A DNA stretch of 5,465 nt from Bacillota bacterium (GTDB lineage: Bacteria; Bacillota; Clostridia; Lachnospirales; Anaerotignaceae): NCBI GenBank assembly GCA_030526765.1, contig JAUNCB010000104.1, forward strand, positions 1 to 5,465. Reading direction: 5' to 3'. A program made the translations under genes and the position numbers. This document shows, piece by piece, positions 1 to 5,219 of this stretch. The notes beneath the pieces were generated by a model. That model saw only the letters and a list, made by a program, of their open reading frames with translations, was not told the DNA's origin and did not search any database. Positions within the stretch are counted from its first letter, which is position 1. The number at the start of each line of letters is the position of its first letter.

Positions 1-714
1 GTAGCCGAAGAGTTCGCTTTCCACCAGATTTTCGGGGATGGCTGCACAGTTGATGGAGATCATCAGCTTATCCTTGCGGTCGCTGTGGGCATGGATCATC
101 TTTGCCATGATCTCCTTCCCCGTACCGCTTTCCCCCCGCAGAAAGACGGTGGAATTGGATTTTGCCACCTTTTTGCCGATGCGGATGGCCTCCTGCATTT
201 TGGGGCTGTTGCCCACAAAAGACCAGCCCTTTTCCGCATCATGGAGCACCTGTAATTGCTGCTCCAGCCGTTCCTTTGCCTCGTCCGTATAAAGCTTGCT
301 TTCCAGCAGCACAGACATATATTTCAGAAATTCCTCCATCTGTCCCCGCTCCTGCAGCAGCTTTTCCCGCTGGGCTTCATCAAAGGCGATGATGGAGATG
401 ATGCCCACCACAGCCCCGTCCTTGAAGATGGGATATGCCACATTCGCCAGTTCCTTGCAGGTGTCCCGCTTTTCGCAGAGCTTACAGTTTTCATCCCGCA
501 AGGCATCGGTAATGATGCCCTTTTCCCCCGAAAGGAGGATCTGATTGAAGAAATTGCCGTGGGTCACGGTTTTGCCGATCTCATCGGCATAAACCCCCGT
601 ACCTGCCACACGCACCAGTTCATTATCCACCACCGTAACATCCGCCGTCAGAATGGAAGCAATGGCCTGCACATAGGCCTGTATGAAGGATTGTATTTTC
701 ATCAGTGCTGTCAT
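1..714 (-). CDS. Sigma-54-dependent transcriptional activator, N-terminal part (truncated by window edge)
   Basis: This gene encodes the first 238 residues of an enhancer-binding protein that would use ATP hydrolysis to open promoters held by sigma-54 RNA polymerase. Residues about 1-125 look like a small-molecule or redox sensor of PAS/GAF type, with a cysteine cluster C77-X2-C80-X5-C86 followed by a hydrophobic strand (VVGIISIIAF, 102-111). A probable coiled-coil linker covers about 113-160. The AAA+ sigma-54 interaction domain starts near 165 (FVGNSPKMQEAI) and has Walker A GESGTGKE at 194-201 and the family motif NCAAIPENLVESELFGY at 222-238. The window ends just before the expected GAFTGA loop, Walker B and C-terminal helix-turn-helix. 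The start at 714 is chosen because AGGAGGAGG lies six bases upstream. A second ATG four codons in is less well placed. The ligand and target genes cannot be read from this fragment; activators of this kind often control a neighbouring catabolic operon, which here would lie to the left. Confidence 0.93.
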   Translation of the reverse strand, partial: MTALMKIQSFIQAYVQAIASILTADVTVVDNELVRVAGTGVYADEIGKTVTHGNFFNQILLSGEKGIITDALRDENCKLCEKRDTCKELANVAYPIFKDGAVVGIISIIAFDEAQREKLLQERGQMEEFLKYMSVLLESKLYTDEAKERLEQQLQVLHDAEKGWSFVGNSPKMQEAIRIGKKVAKSNSTVFLRGESGTGKEIMAKMIHAHSDRKDKLMISINCAAIPENLVESELFGY

Positions 715-720
715 GGGATC

Positions 721-729
721 CCTCCTCCT
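721..729 (-). promoter_or_regulatory. Ribosome binding site of the sigma-54 activator
   Basis: AGGAGGAGG on the minus strand is followed by a six-base spacer and ATG at 714. It fixes the start of the activator gene, which would otherwise be uncertain because a second in-frame ATG lies four codons downstream. Confidence 0.85.
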
Positions 730-746
730 GTTTCTCAATTATGATA

Positions 747-775
747 AATATACCACAAAAGAAAACCCTGTGCAA
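747..775 (-). promoter_or_regulatory. Candidate sigma-A promoter for the sigma-54 activator
   Basis: On the minus strand a TATATT -10 (747-752, 5 of 6 to consensus) sits 17 bases from a poor TTGCAC -35 (770-775, 3 of 6). The -35 lies inside the loop and downstream arm of the transporter terminator, and the spacer contains its U-tract. An overlapping TATCAT (741-746) is an alternative -10 but has no -35. The -10 and spacing are seen; promoter activity is inferred. Confidence 0.35.
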
Positions 776-784
776 TGCACAGGG
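757..784 (-). terminator. Intrinsic terminator of the Na+/phosphate cotransporter gene
   Basis: Read on the minus strand, an 8-bp perfect stem (CCCTGTGC/GCACAGGG, arms 777-784 and 766-773) with a three-base loop is followed by TTTTCTTTT. It begins 13 bases after the transporter stop codon at 798. Stem, loop and U-tract meet the usual criteria for Rho-independent termination. Confidence 0.88.
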
Positions 785-797
785 CTTTGATTTCATA

Positions 798-2489
798 TTA
801 CATTCTGCCTTCTTCGTCTAAGAAGTTTTCCTGATGATAATTCTTTTCTTTTCTGTGATCGTTGAGAACCGCCTGAGCGATATTCATGGCATGATCGGAA
901 ACACGCTCCAGATTGCTCAGCAGGTCTACGAAATGGATACCTGCGCTGACACTGCATTCCGCATTGGAAAGACGAGTGATGTGGCCTGTACGCAGTTCCT
1001 TTTCCAGCTTATCCACTTCCTGCTCCAGGAATGCGGTTTTTACGGCATAGCTTACATCGTCCAGCTCCAGTGCCTTGATGGCATTATCGTAGGCGCTCAT
1101 GGTCTTCTGAGACATACTATTCAGCTCGCCCATGGCAATTTCGGAGAAGGTGATGCTGCCGCTGTTCATTTCTTCAGCCAGCTCTGTGATGTTTTCTGCG
1201 TGATCACCGATTCGTTCAATGTCACTGATGGTGTTCAGCAGGCTGGTTACGGTTTCGCTGTCCTTATCGTTCAGATGGTGTACACACAGCTCAACCAGAT
1301 ATTCGGAAACACTGTCGCATACTTTGTTGATCACGCCTTCTTTTTTCTTGACCTCGGCGATCTTTTCGGGATCATGATTTTCCAGCGTAGCAATGGCAGC
1401 AGCCAGATTTTCTCTTGCGATACGGCTCAGACGGATGGTTTCCAGCTTCGCCCCTGCTACTGCAACGGCGGGTGTGGACATCATACGTTTGTCCAGATGT
1501 ACCAGCTGTGTTTCGTCCTCTGCAACCACTTCGCCGATGCCGTTCACCTTCATGGCGATCTTGATGATGATGCCGCTCAGAGGGATCATCACGATGGTTG
1601 TACCGATGTTAAAGGCGGTATGGATGGCAGAGATCTGTGTCATGGTGATGATGCCTTCGCCCAGAGAAGGGTCTGCCTTGGCAAATACCACCAGTGCAAT
1701 GATGGAGAAGAGGATGGAGCCTGTGATGTTAAACAACAGATGCATGGTACCTACGCATTTTGCATTTTTGCTTGCACCAACGGAGGACATGATCGCTGTC
1801 ACACAGGTACCGATATTCTGACCCATGATGATGAACACTGCCGCTTTTGTGGGAACCAGACCTGCAGATGCCAGAGACAGCAGGATACCCTGAGACGCGG
1901 AGGAACTCTGAATGATGGCTGTAACACCTGCACCGGCAAGGATGCCCAGCAGAGGATTTGCCCCCATGGAGATGAAGGCTGTTTTGAACACCTCGGATTC
2001 CCGCAGAGGCTTTACTGCGTCGGACATGGTGCTCATACCGATGAACAGGATACCGAAGCCGATGATGATGGCTGCAATGTCCTTGCTTTTTGCTTTTTTA
2101 CCAACCAGAGAAATGACAACACCCGCCATAACTGCCAGAGGCGCCAGTGTGGAGGGGCTTAAAAACTTTGCCCATTCTGCGGAGGATACCAGCCAGCCTG
2201 TGATGGTGGTACCGATATTGGCACCCATGATGACGCTGATCGCCTGTGTCAGATTCATCAGACCCGCATTTACAAAGCCGACTACCATTACCGTTGTGGC
2301 AGAGGAGCTCTGGATGATGGCTGTGACCAGTGCGCCCAGCAGGATACCCATCAGTTTATTCTGGGTCAGTACCTCAAGGATCTTCTTCATTTTGGAGCCC
2401 GCTGCATTCTGCAGACCTTCCGCCATGATGTTCATACCATAGATGAACATGGCAAGGCCGCCAATAAAGGGAATTACCATTTCACTCAT
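798..2489 (-). CDS. Na+/phosphate cotransporter family protein with C-terminal PhoU-like domain (NptA/YjbB type)
   Basis: This is a probable inner-membrane sodium-dependent phosphate transporter of 563 residues, the normal length for the fused form. The membrane part (about 1-315) shows the duplicated fold of the PF02690 family. The first repeat has QSSSATT at 60-66 and GANIGTT at 89-95; the second has QSSSASQ at 194-200 and GQNIGTC at 223-229. These QSSS motifs are the substrate/sodium-site hallmark. Several hydrophobic segments are obvious, for example about 4-23, 47-75, 114-130, 138-153, 183-210, 216-232 and 249-270. From about 345 the protein becomes helical and PhoU-like, with two acidic metal-site motifs, ERIGDHAENI (425-434) and LERVSDHAMNI (527-537). 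This suggests gating or phosphate sensing by the cytoplasmic tail. GGGAGG lies six bases before the ATG at 2489. The gene is a single transcription unit bounded by terminators. Direction of transport (uptake or export) and ion specificity cannot be decided from sequence. Confidence 0.95.
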   Translation of the reverse strand: MSEMVIPFIGGLAMFIYGMNIMAEGLQNAAGSKMKKILEVLTQNKLMGILLGALVTAIIQSSSATTVMVVGFVNAGLMNLTQAISVIMGANIGTTITGWLVSSAEWAKFLSPSTLAPLAVMAGVVISLVGKKAKSKDIAAIIIGFGILFIGMSTMSDAVKPLRESEVFKTAFISMGANPLLGILAGAGVTAIIQSSSASQGILLSLASAGLVPTKAAVFIIMGQNIGTCVTAIMSSVGASKNAKCVGTMHLLFNITGSILFSIIALVVFAKADPSLGEGIITMTQISAIHTAFNIGTTIVMIPLSGIIIKIAMKVNGIGEVVAEDETQLVHLDKRMMSTPAVAVAGAKLETIRLSRIARENLAAAIATLENHDPEKIAEVKKKEGVINKVCDSVSEYLVELCVHHLNDKDSETVTSLLNTISDIERIGDHAENITELAEEMNSGSITFSEIAMGELNSMSQKTMSAYDNAIKALELDDVSYAVKTAFLEQEVDKLEKELRTGHITRLSNAECSVSAGIHFVDLLSNLERVSDHAMNIAQAVLNDHRKEKNYHQENFLDEEGRM

Positions 2490-2495
2490 ATTTTT

Positions 2496-2501
2496 CCTCC
2501 C
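2496..2501 (-). promoter_or_regulatory. Ribosome binding site of the phosphate transporter gene
   Basis: GGGAGG on the minus strand lies six bases before the ATG at 2489 and supports that start. Confidence 0.85.
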
Positions 2502-2582
2502 GTTTTTACCCTTATTTTCTACATTTTATCCTTTGCAATTTCGTTTCTTTTCAAGAGACCTTTCGCCTCTCAAACCTTTCTA

Positions 2583-2611
2583 ATGATACCATAAACGAAA
2601 GACCCCCGCAA
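2583..2611 (-). promoter_or_regulatory. Candidate extended -10 promoter for the phosphate transporter gene
   Basis: On the minus strand TATCAT (2583-2588) is preceded by TGG, giving the TGn extended -10 element, with TTGCGG (2606-2611, 3 of 6) 17 bases further upstream. It would give a leader of about 85 bases. A perfect TTGACA at 2630-2635 is too far upstream (41 bases) to be its -35. No clear PhoP/PhoB box array was recognised by eye. Confidence 0.45.
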
Positions 2612-2745
2612 CGAAAAATCGACACCTTCTGTCAATTTCCACCGATTGAACAGAATTCCTTAAAAATTCGGAATCCCTCTTGTGATTTCGTCACTATCTT
2701 TGTTAAATCCATGTAAAAAAACTGTCCTTCCCCGATTTTTCCCAC

Positions 2746-2788
2746 AAAAAAACCTGCGGAAGACCTATCCTCCGCAGGAGATTTTTTT
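2746..2788 (-). terminator. Intrinsic terminator after mnmA
   Basis: On the minus strand the arms CCTGCGGA and TCCGCAGG (2771-2778 and 2753-2760) form an 8-bp GC-rich stem with a ten-base loop, followed by seven consecutive T. It starts a few bases after the mnmA stop codon. A run of seven T on the plus strand at the other side means it could also stop transcription from the opposite direction. Confidence 0.92.
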
Positions 2789-2790
2789 CG

Positions 2791-3864
2791 TTATTCTCTT
2801 TCTTTTTCCATGCCTGCGGGCAGCACAAAGCCGCCGCCTGCAACATATTCCCCGTCATACAGCACCAGTGACTGACCGGGGGTGATGGCTCTCTGGGGTT
2901 CATCAAAGGTGACCTCCAGATAGTCCGCCTCCGCCCTTGTGACGGTACACCATGCCGCCTTATGGGCATAGCGGATCTTCGCCTGAAAGCGCATCCCTTC
3001 GGCGAACCGCTCGTATGCCATGTGGGCAAGGCTGCCTGCGCAGACCTTCCGCTGAAAGAGGGTCTCATTATCGCAGAGGCGCACCTGATTTTTCTCCGTA
3101 TCCACACCGTAAACAAATACGGGCTTACCCAGAGAAAGCCCCAGACCCTTCCGCTGTCCTACGGTGTAATGGATGAGCCCCTTATGTCTGCCCACCACAT
3201 TGCCTTCCATATCCACAAAATCGCCTGCTCTGCCCCTTTCGCCGCTTTCCCGTTCGATGAAGGCGGCATAATCCCCGTCGGGGATGAAGCAGATATCCTG
3301 ACTGTCGCCCTTTTTCGCCACAAAGCCGTCTATTTTTTCCGCAATTTCACGAACAGCCTCCTTCGTATACTCCCCGATGGGCAGGAGCATAGCGGAAAGC
3401 TGCTCCTGAGAGAGCCGATAGAGGGCATAGGTCTGATCCTTTACGGCAGTGGCAGAATTTCTGACCGCGTATCTGCCTGTTTTCGGGTGCTTTTCGATGC
3501 GGGCATAGTGGCCTGTGGCAATATATTCCGCACCCATTTCCTTTGCCTTGTCCAACAATGCCTGCCCCTTTACCCTGCGGTTGCAGACAATGCAGGGATT
3601 GGGGGTGAGCCCCTGCTGATACTGCGTAATGAAATCCTCCACCACACAGGCTCTGAATTCCTTTGTGAAATCCAGCACCGCAAAGGGGATGCCGATGGCT
3701 TCCGCCACACGGCGGGCATCCCGAATGGCTTCGGCACTATGTGCGCCCTGCCACATTTCCATGGTGACCCCGATCACCTCATAGCCCTGCTCCTTCAGCA
3801 GATATGCCGCAACGGTGCTGTCCACACCGCCGCTGAGCCCTACGATGACTTTACCTTTCTTCAT
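2791..3864 (-). CDS. mnmA: tRNA-specific 2-thiouridylase MnmA
   Basis: MnmA adenylates and then thiolates uridine 34 in the Lys, Glu and Gln tRNAs, taking sulfur from a cysteine desulfurase relay. The 357-residue length is typical. The N-terminal PP-loop ATP site is SGGVDS at 11-16. The cysteine motif NPCIVCN spans 89-95 and the second active-site cysteine is C192 in GDSQDICF (186-193). GHYAR (118-122), KDQTYALYRLS (142-152) and HYTVGQRKG (232-240) are family hallmarks, and the C-terminal beta-barrel ends with ITPGQSLVLYDG (327-338). By alignment from memory with the E. coli protein, C94 corresponds to C102 and C192 to C199, while C91 replaces Asp99. The start codon lies 11 bases after the DUF5662-like gene, with GAGGTG overlapping that gene's stop codon, so the pair is probably co-transcribed and translationally coupled. 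No desulfurase or scaffold gene is adjacent in this window. Confidence 0.97.
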   Translation of the reverse strand: MKKGKVIVGLSGGVDSTVAAYLLKEQGYEVIGVTMEMWQGAHSAEAIRDARRVAEAIGIPFAVLDFTKEFRACVVEDFITQYQQGLTPNPCIVCNRRVKGQALLDKAKEMGAEYIATGHYARIEKHPKTGRYAVRNSATAVKDQTYALYRLSQEQLSAMLLPIGEYTKEAVREIAEKIDGFVAKKGDSQDICFIPDGDYAAFIERESGERGRAGDFVDMEGNVVGRHKGLIHYTVGQRKGLGLSLGKPVFVYGVDTEKNQVRLCDNETLFQRKVCAGSLAHMAYERFAEGMRFQAKIRYAHKAAWCTVTRAEADYLEVTFDEPQRAITPGQSLVLYDGEYVAGGGFVLPAGMEKERE

Positions 3865-3870
3865 ATTGTT

Positions 3871-3878
3871 TCACCTCA
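3871..3878 (-). promoter_or_regulatory. mnmA ribosome binding site overlapping the upstream stop codon
   Basis: On the minus strand the sequence TGAGGTGA contains the TGA stop of the DUF5662-like gene and a GAGGTG Shine-Dalgarno element, about seven bases before the mnmA ATG at 3864. The overlap suggests that ribosomes finishing the first gene help to start the second. Confidence 0.7.
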
Positions 3879-4466
3879 TTGAAAGAGTTCCTTCAGCAGA
3901 CGGGGGATATTTTTCATTCTGTCCCGCTTATCCTGTCTCACGATTTTTCTTACATAGGCGAAGGTTTTTTTCTCCCCCTCCGCCGCCAGCATCTGCAAAA
4001 GCTTTTCCAGAAGCTGAATGGTTTCGGGATGCATGATCTCCTTCACCCGTTTGCTCTTTAAGTGGTATTCCCAGGGGCTGGCATCGGTGTATGCCTCCTT
4101 CTGATATACCTTACAGGCAGCGATGCGATCCATGAACATCTCCACCACATAGCGCAGGGGCATTTTCATGCCGATGAGGAGCTTTTCCGATGTGCCGGGC
4201 ATGGTGTAATCTGTCCAGTATTCAAAATGATGCTTATTTCTGCCCTTATGGTGGAGCCAGGAGGAGGAATAGCCCTTTGCCTCCTTCTCCGCATTATTGG
4301 GGCTTCGGTTGCCCTGATAATACTTGATGCCCATGGAAAACTCCGTCGGGCTGAATTTGGAAAGATCGTGGGTCAGCCCCTGCCAGTAGAGCCCTACTTT
4401 GAAGCAGCCCTCCCGCACCAGCTTTCTATGGTATGTAATGGTCTGAAAATGTTCTCTGATCTTCAT
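3876..4466 (-). CDS. DUF5662-like conserved protein of unknown function, possible HD-type hydrolase
   Basis: This 196-residue soluble protein has no signal peptide or membrane segment. I recognise it as resembling the DUF5662 family found in Firmicutes, whose function is not established. Conserved-looking blocks are QGLTHDLSKFSP (29-40), YSSSWLHHKGRNKHH (66-80), FEYWTDY (81-87) and FMDRIAACK (111-119). The His/Asp spacing, H13, H33-D34, H72/H73 and H79/H80, then D113, is reminiscent of HD-superfamily metal-dependent phosphohydrolases, and the length is close to that of YfbR-type nucleotidases. This is inference from residue pattern only. The C-terminal third (about 138-196) is basic and helical. 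AAGGGTG lies seven bases before the ATG at 4466. The gene follows the hydrolase terminator closely and has no obvious promoter of its own in the short gap. It is tightly linked to mnmA, which may hint at a link to tRNA or nucleotide metabolism or may be incidental. Confidence 0.85.
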   Translation of the reverse strand: MKIREHFQTITYHRKLVREGCFKVGLYWQGLTHDLSKFSPTEFSMGIKYYQGNRSPNNAEKEAKGYSSSWLHHKGRNKHHFEYWTDYTMPGTSEKLLIGMKMPLRYVVEMFMDRIAACKVYQKEAYTDASPWEYHLKSKRVKEIMHPETIQLLEKLLQMLAAEGEKKTFAYVRKIVRQDKRDRMKNIPRLLKELFQ

Positions 4467-4473
4467 ATCTTTT

Positions 4474-4480
4474 CACCCTT
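4474..4480 (-). promoter_or_regulatory. Ribosome binding site of the DUF5662-like gene
   Basis: AAGGGTG on the minus strand lies seven bases before the ATG at 4466. It is weaker than the GGGAGG sites of the hydrolase and transporter genes. Confidence 0.6.
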
Positions 4481-4483
4481 TTC

Positions 4484-4518
4484 TGAAAAAGAAGCCCCAA
4501 TTTCAAAAAAATTGAGGC
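4484..4518 (-). terminator. Intrinsic terminator after the isochorismatase-family gene
   Basis: On the minus strand a 10-bp stem (arms 4509-4518 and 4494-4503, one G-U pair) with a five-base loop TTTTG is followed by TTCTTTTTC. It begins about 20 bases after the hydrolase stop codon at 4539. Because it lies only about 25 bases before the DUF5662-like start, it separates two transcription units or acts as a leaky or regulated stop between them. Confidence 0.8.
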
Positions 4519-4538
4519 GTCTGCAAGGTCGTTGCTTC

Positions 4539-5081
4539 TTATTTTGTCAGCTTGGAAATGGCTTTGAAATGGGGTGTGCCCGCACCCTGTACCATTTCAT
4601 ACAGTGCGCCTTCACAGGTGGTTACAAAGGCACCCTCCTGCACCGCTCTCTGGATGGCATAGTCTTTATTGTACACCATTCTGGAGCCGACACAGTCTGC
4701 CACGATGAATACACGGTAGCCCTCTCTTACCAGATCGATGATGCTCTGCAGCACGCAGATGTGGGCTTCCACACCGCAAACCAGAATGGTTTTTCTGCCC
4801 TGTGCCTTTACCCATTCCACGAAGGCATCACAGCCCAGTGCGGAGAAGGACATTTTTTCCATGGGTTCAAATTCACCCAGTGCTGCCTTGATGGGCTCCA
4901 CTGTGTCGCCCAGACCCTTTGTGTACTGCTGTGTTACCGCCATGGGTACGCCCATTTCCTTCAGTCCTGCACAGAATGTGGCTGCCTTTGCCACGATCTC
5001 TTCCTTATTTGCGATGGCAGGCACCAGCTTTTCCTGAAAGTCGATGATGAGTGCCGCTGTATCTTCTGCATAAATTCTCAT
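4539..5081 (-). CDS. Isochorismatase-family cysteine hydrolase (YcaC-like)
   Basis: This is a 180-residue cytoplasmic hydrolase of the isochorismatase/nicotinamidase superfamily, single domain and normal in length. The expected catalytic triad is visible: D14 in LIIDFQEKL (11-19), K76 in MEKMSFSA (74-81) and the nucleophile C109 in VCGVEAHICVLQ (101-112). The latter block also holds the conserved cis-peptide region. The C-terminal block AGTPHFKAISKL (167-178) fits the YcaC-like branch. The substrate cannot be inferred; family members act on isochorismate, nicotinamide, ureido compounds or unknown amides, and no pathway genes are nearby. I start the protein at 5081 because GGGAGG lies eight bases upstream and the residues that follow begin the fold. 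An in-frame ATG at 5147 would add 22 residues of non-conserved leader and has no good ribosome site. The gene has its own promoter and terminator and is probably monocistronic. Confidence 0.93.
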   Translation of the reverse strand: MRIYAEDTAALIIDFQEKLVPAIANKEEIVAKAATFCAGLKEMGVPMAVTQQYTKGLGDTVEPIKAALGEFEPMEKMSFSALGCDAFVEWVKAQGRKTILVCGVEAHICVLQSIIDLVREGYRVFIVADCVGSRMVYNKDYAIQRAVQEGAFVTTCEGALYEMVQGAGTPHFKAISKLTK

Positions 5082-5089
5082 TGATGATT

Positions 5090-5095
5090 CCTCCC
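5090..5095 (-). promoter_or_regulatory. Ribosome binding site deciding the hydrolase start
   Basis: GGGAGG on the minus strand lies eight bases before ATG 5081. It sits inside the longer open frame that begins at 5147, so it argues for the shorter 180-residue product. Confidence 0.85.
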
Positions 5096-5130
5096 GATGG
5101 ATAAAATTTTGTGTTCTCTTTTTGGGGACA

Positions 5131-5145
5131 GCGGAAAAATTCCGC
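5131..5145 (-). other. Small hairpin in the 5' leader of the hydrolase gene
   Basis: GCGGAA and TTCCGC form a perfect 6-bp stem with a three-base loop, about 20 bases into the predicted transcript. It is not followed by a T-run in the direction of transcription, so it is not a typical terminator. It might affect transcript stability or be incidental. Confidence 0.45.
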
Positions 5146-5168
5146 AAACCATCCCATTATTCTCTTTT

Positions 5169-5197
5169 ATTTTATCCTATCGGTGGAGGATTGTCCA
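5169..5197 (-). promoter_or_regulatory. Sigma-A-type promoter for the isochorismatase-family gene
   Basis: On the minus strand TGGACA (5192-5197, 5 of 6) and TAAAAT (5169-5174, 5 of 6) are separated by exactly 17 bases. This is the best promoter match in the window. The transcript would start near 5162, giving a leader of about 80 bases. It does not resemble a SigG promoter, so the hydrolase is probably expressed in vegetative cells and independently of sigG. Confidence 0.65.
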
Positions 5198-5198
5198 C
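5183..5198. repeat. Short inverted repeat over the -35 element
   Basis: GTGGA (5183-5187) and TCCAC (5194-5198) form an inverted repeat with a six-base spacer. It overlaps the -35 hexamer and part of the spacer of the hydrolase promoter. The position suits an operator, but five-base arms can easily occur by chance. It could also be a weak hairpin after sigG, though no U-tract follows. Confidence 0.3.
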
Positions 5199-5219
5199 TG
5201 TTTTCGGCGGAGGCTTTCC

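Larger units (their letters stand above)
2490..2790. other. Intergenic region between mnmA and the phosphate transporter gene
   Basis: This 301-base AT-rich gap contains no convincing gene. From right to left it holds the mnmA terminator, a featureless stretch, a weak inverted repeat (ATTCC at 2655-2659 and GGAAT at 2670-2674), an isolated perfect TTGACA (minus strand, 2630-2635) with no -10 at the right distance, a candidate extended -10 promoter (2583-2611), an untranslated leader of roughly 85 bases, and the GGGAGG ribosome binding site (2496-2501). I saw no known riboswitch fold. Confidence 0.7.

Noticed and set aside
256..744. Plus-strand open frames of 76-162 codons at the left edge, and a 60-codon minus-strand frame at 324-506.
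   Set aside because: All overlap the sigma-54 activator, which has recognisable Walker A and ESELFG motifs and a strong ribosome site. The frames lack coding character.
741..752. A SigG-type promoter before the sigma-54 activator, suggested by CATAATT.
   Set aside because: No matching -35 element lies at the required distance, so the resemblance of the -10 is probably chance in AT-rich DNA.
834..2162. A 442-codon plus-strand open frame rich in Cys, His and Asp.
   Set aside because: It is exactly antisense to the phosphate transporter gene, has no ribosome site, and its low-complexity composition is what the reverse of membrane-protein codons gives.
2549..2575. A hairpin in the transporter leader (GAGA/TCTC arms) as a possible riboswitch or attenuator.
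   Set aside because: Only four base pairs form, with no U-tract and no recognisable riboswitch core.
2962..3882. A 306-codon plus-strand open frame.
   Set aside because: It is antisense to mnmA, whose catalytic motifs are all intact; no ribosome site precedes it.
4062..5084. A 340-codon plus-strand open frame.
   Set aside because: It runs across two well-supported minus-strand genes and the terminator between them, and its translation resembles no known family.
5082..5147. An N-terminal extension of 22 residues on the isochorismatase-family protein.
   Set aside because: The extension is polar and unlike the family, its ATG lacks a ribosome site, and GGGAGG is placed correctly for the internal ATG at 5081.
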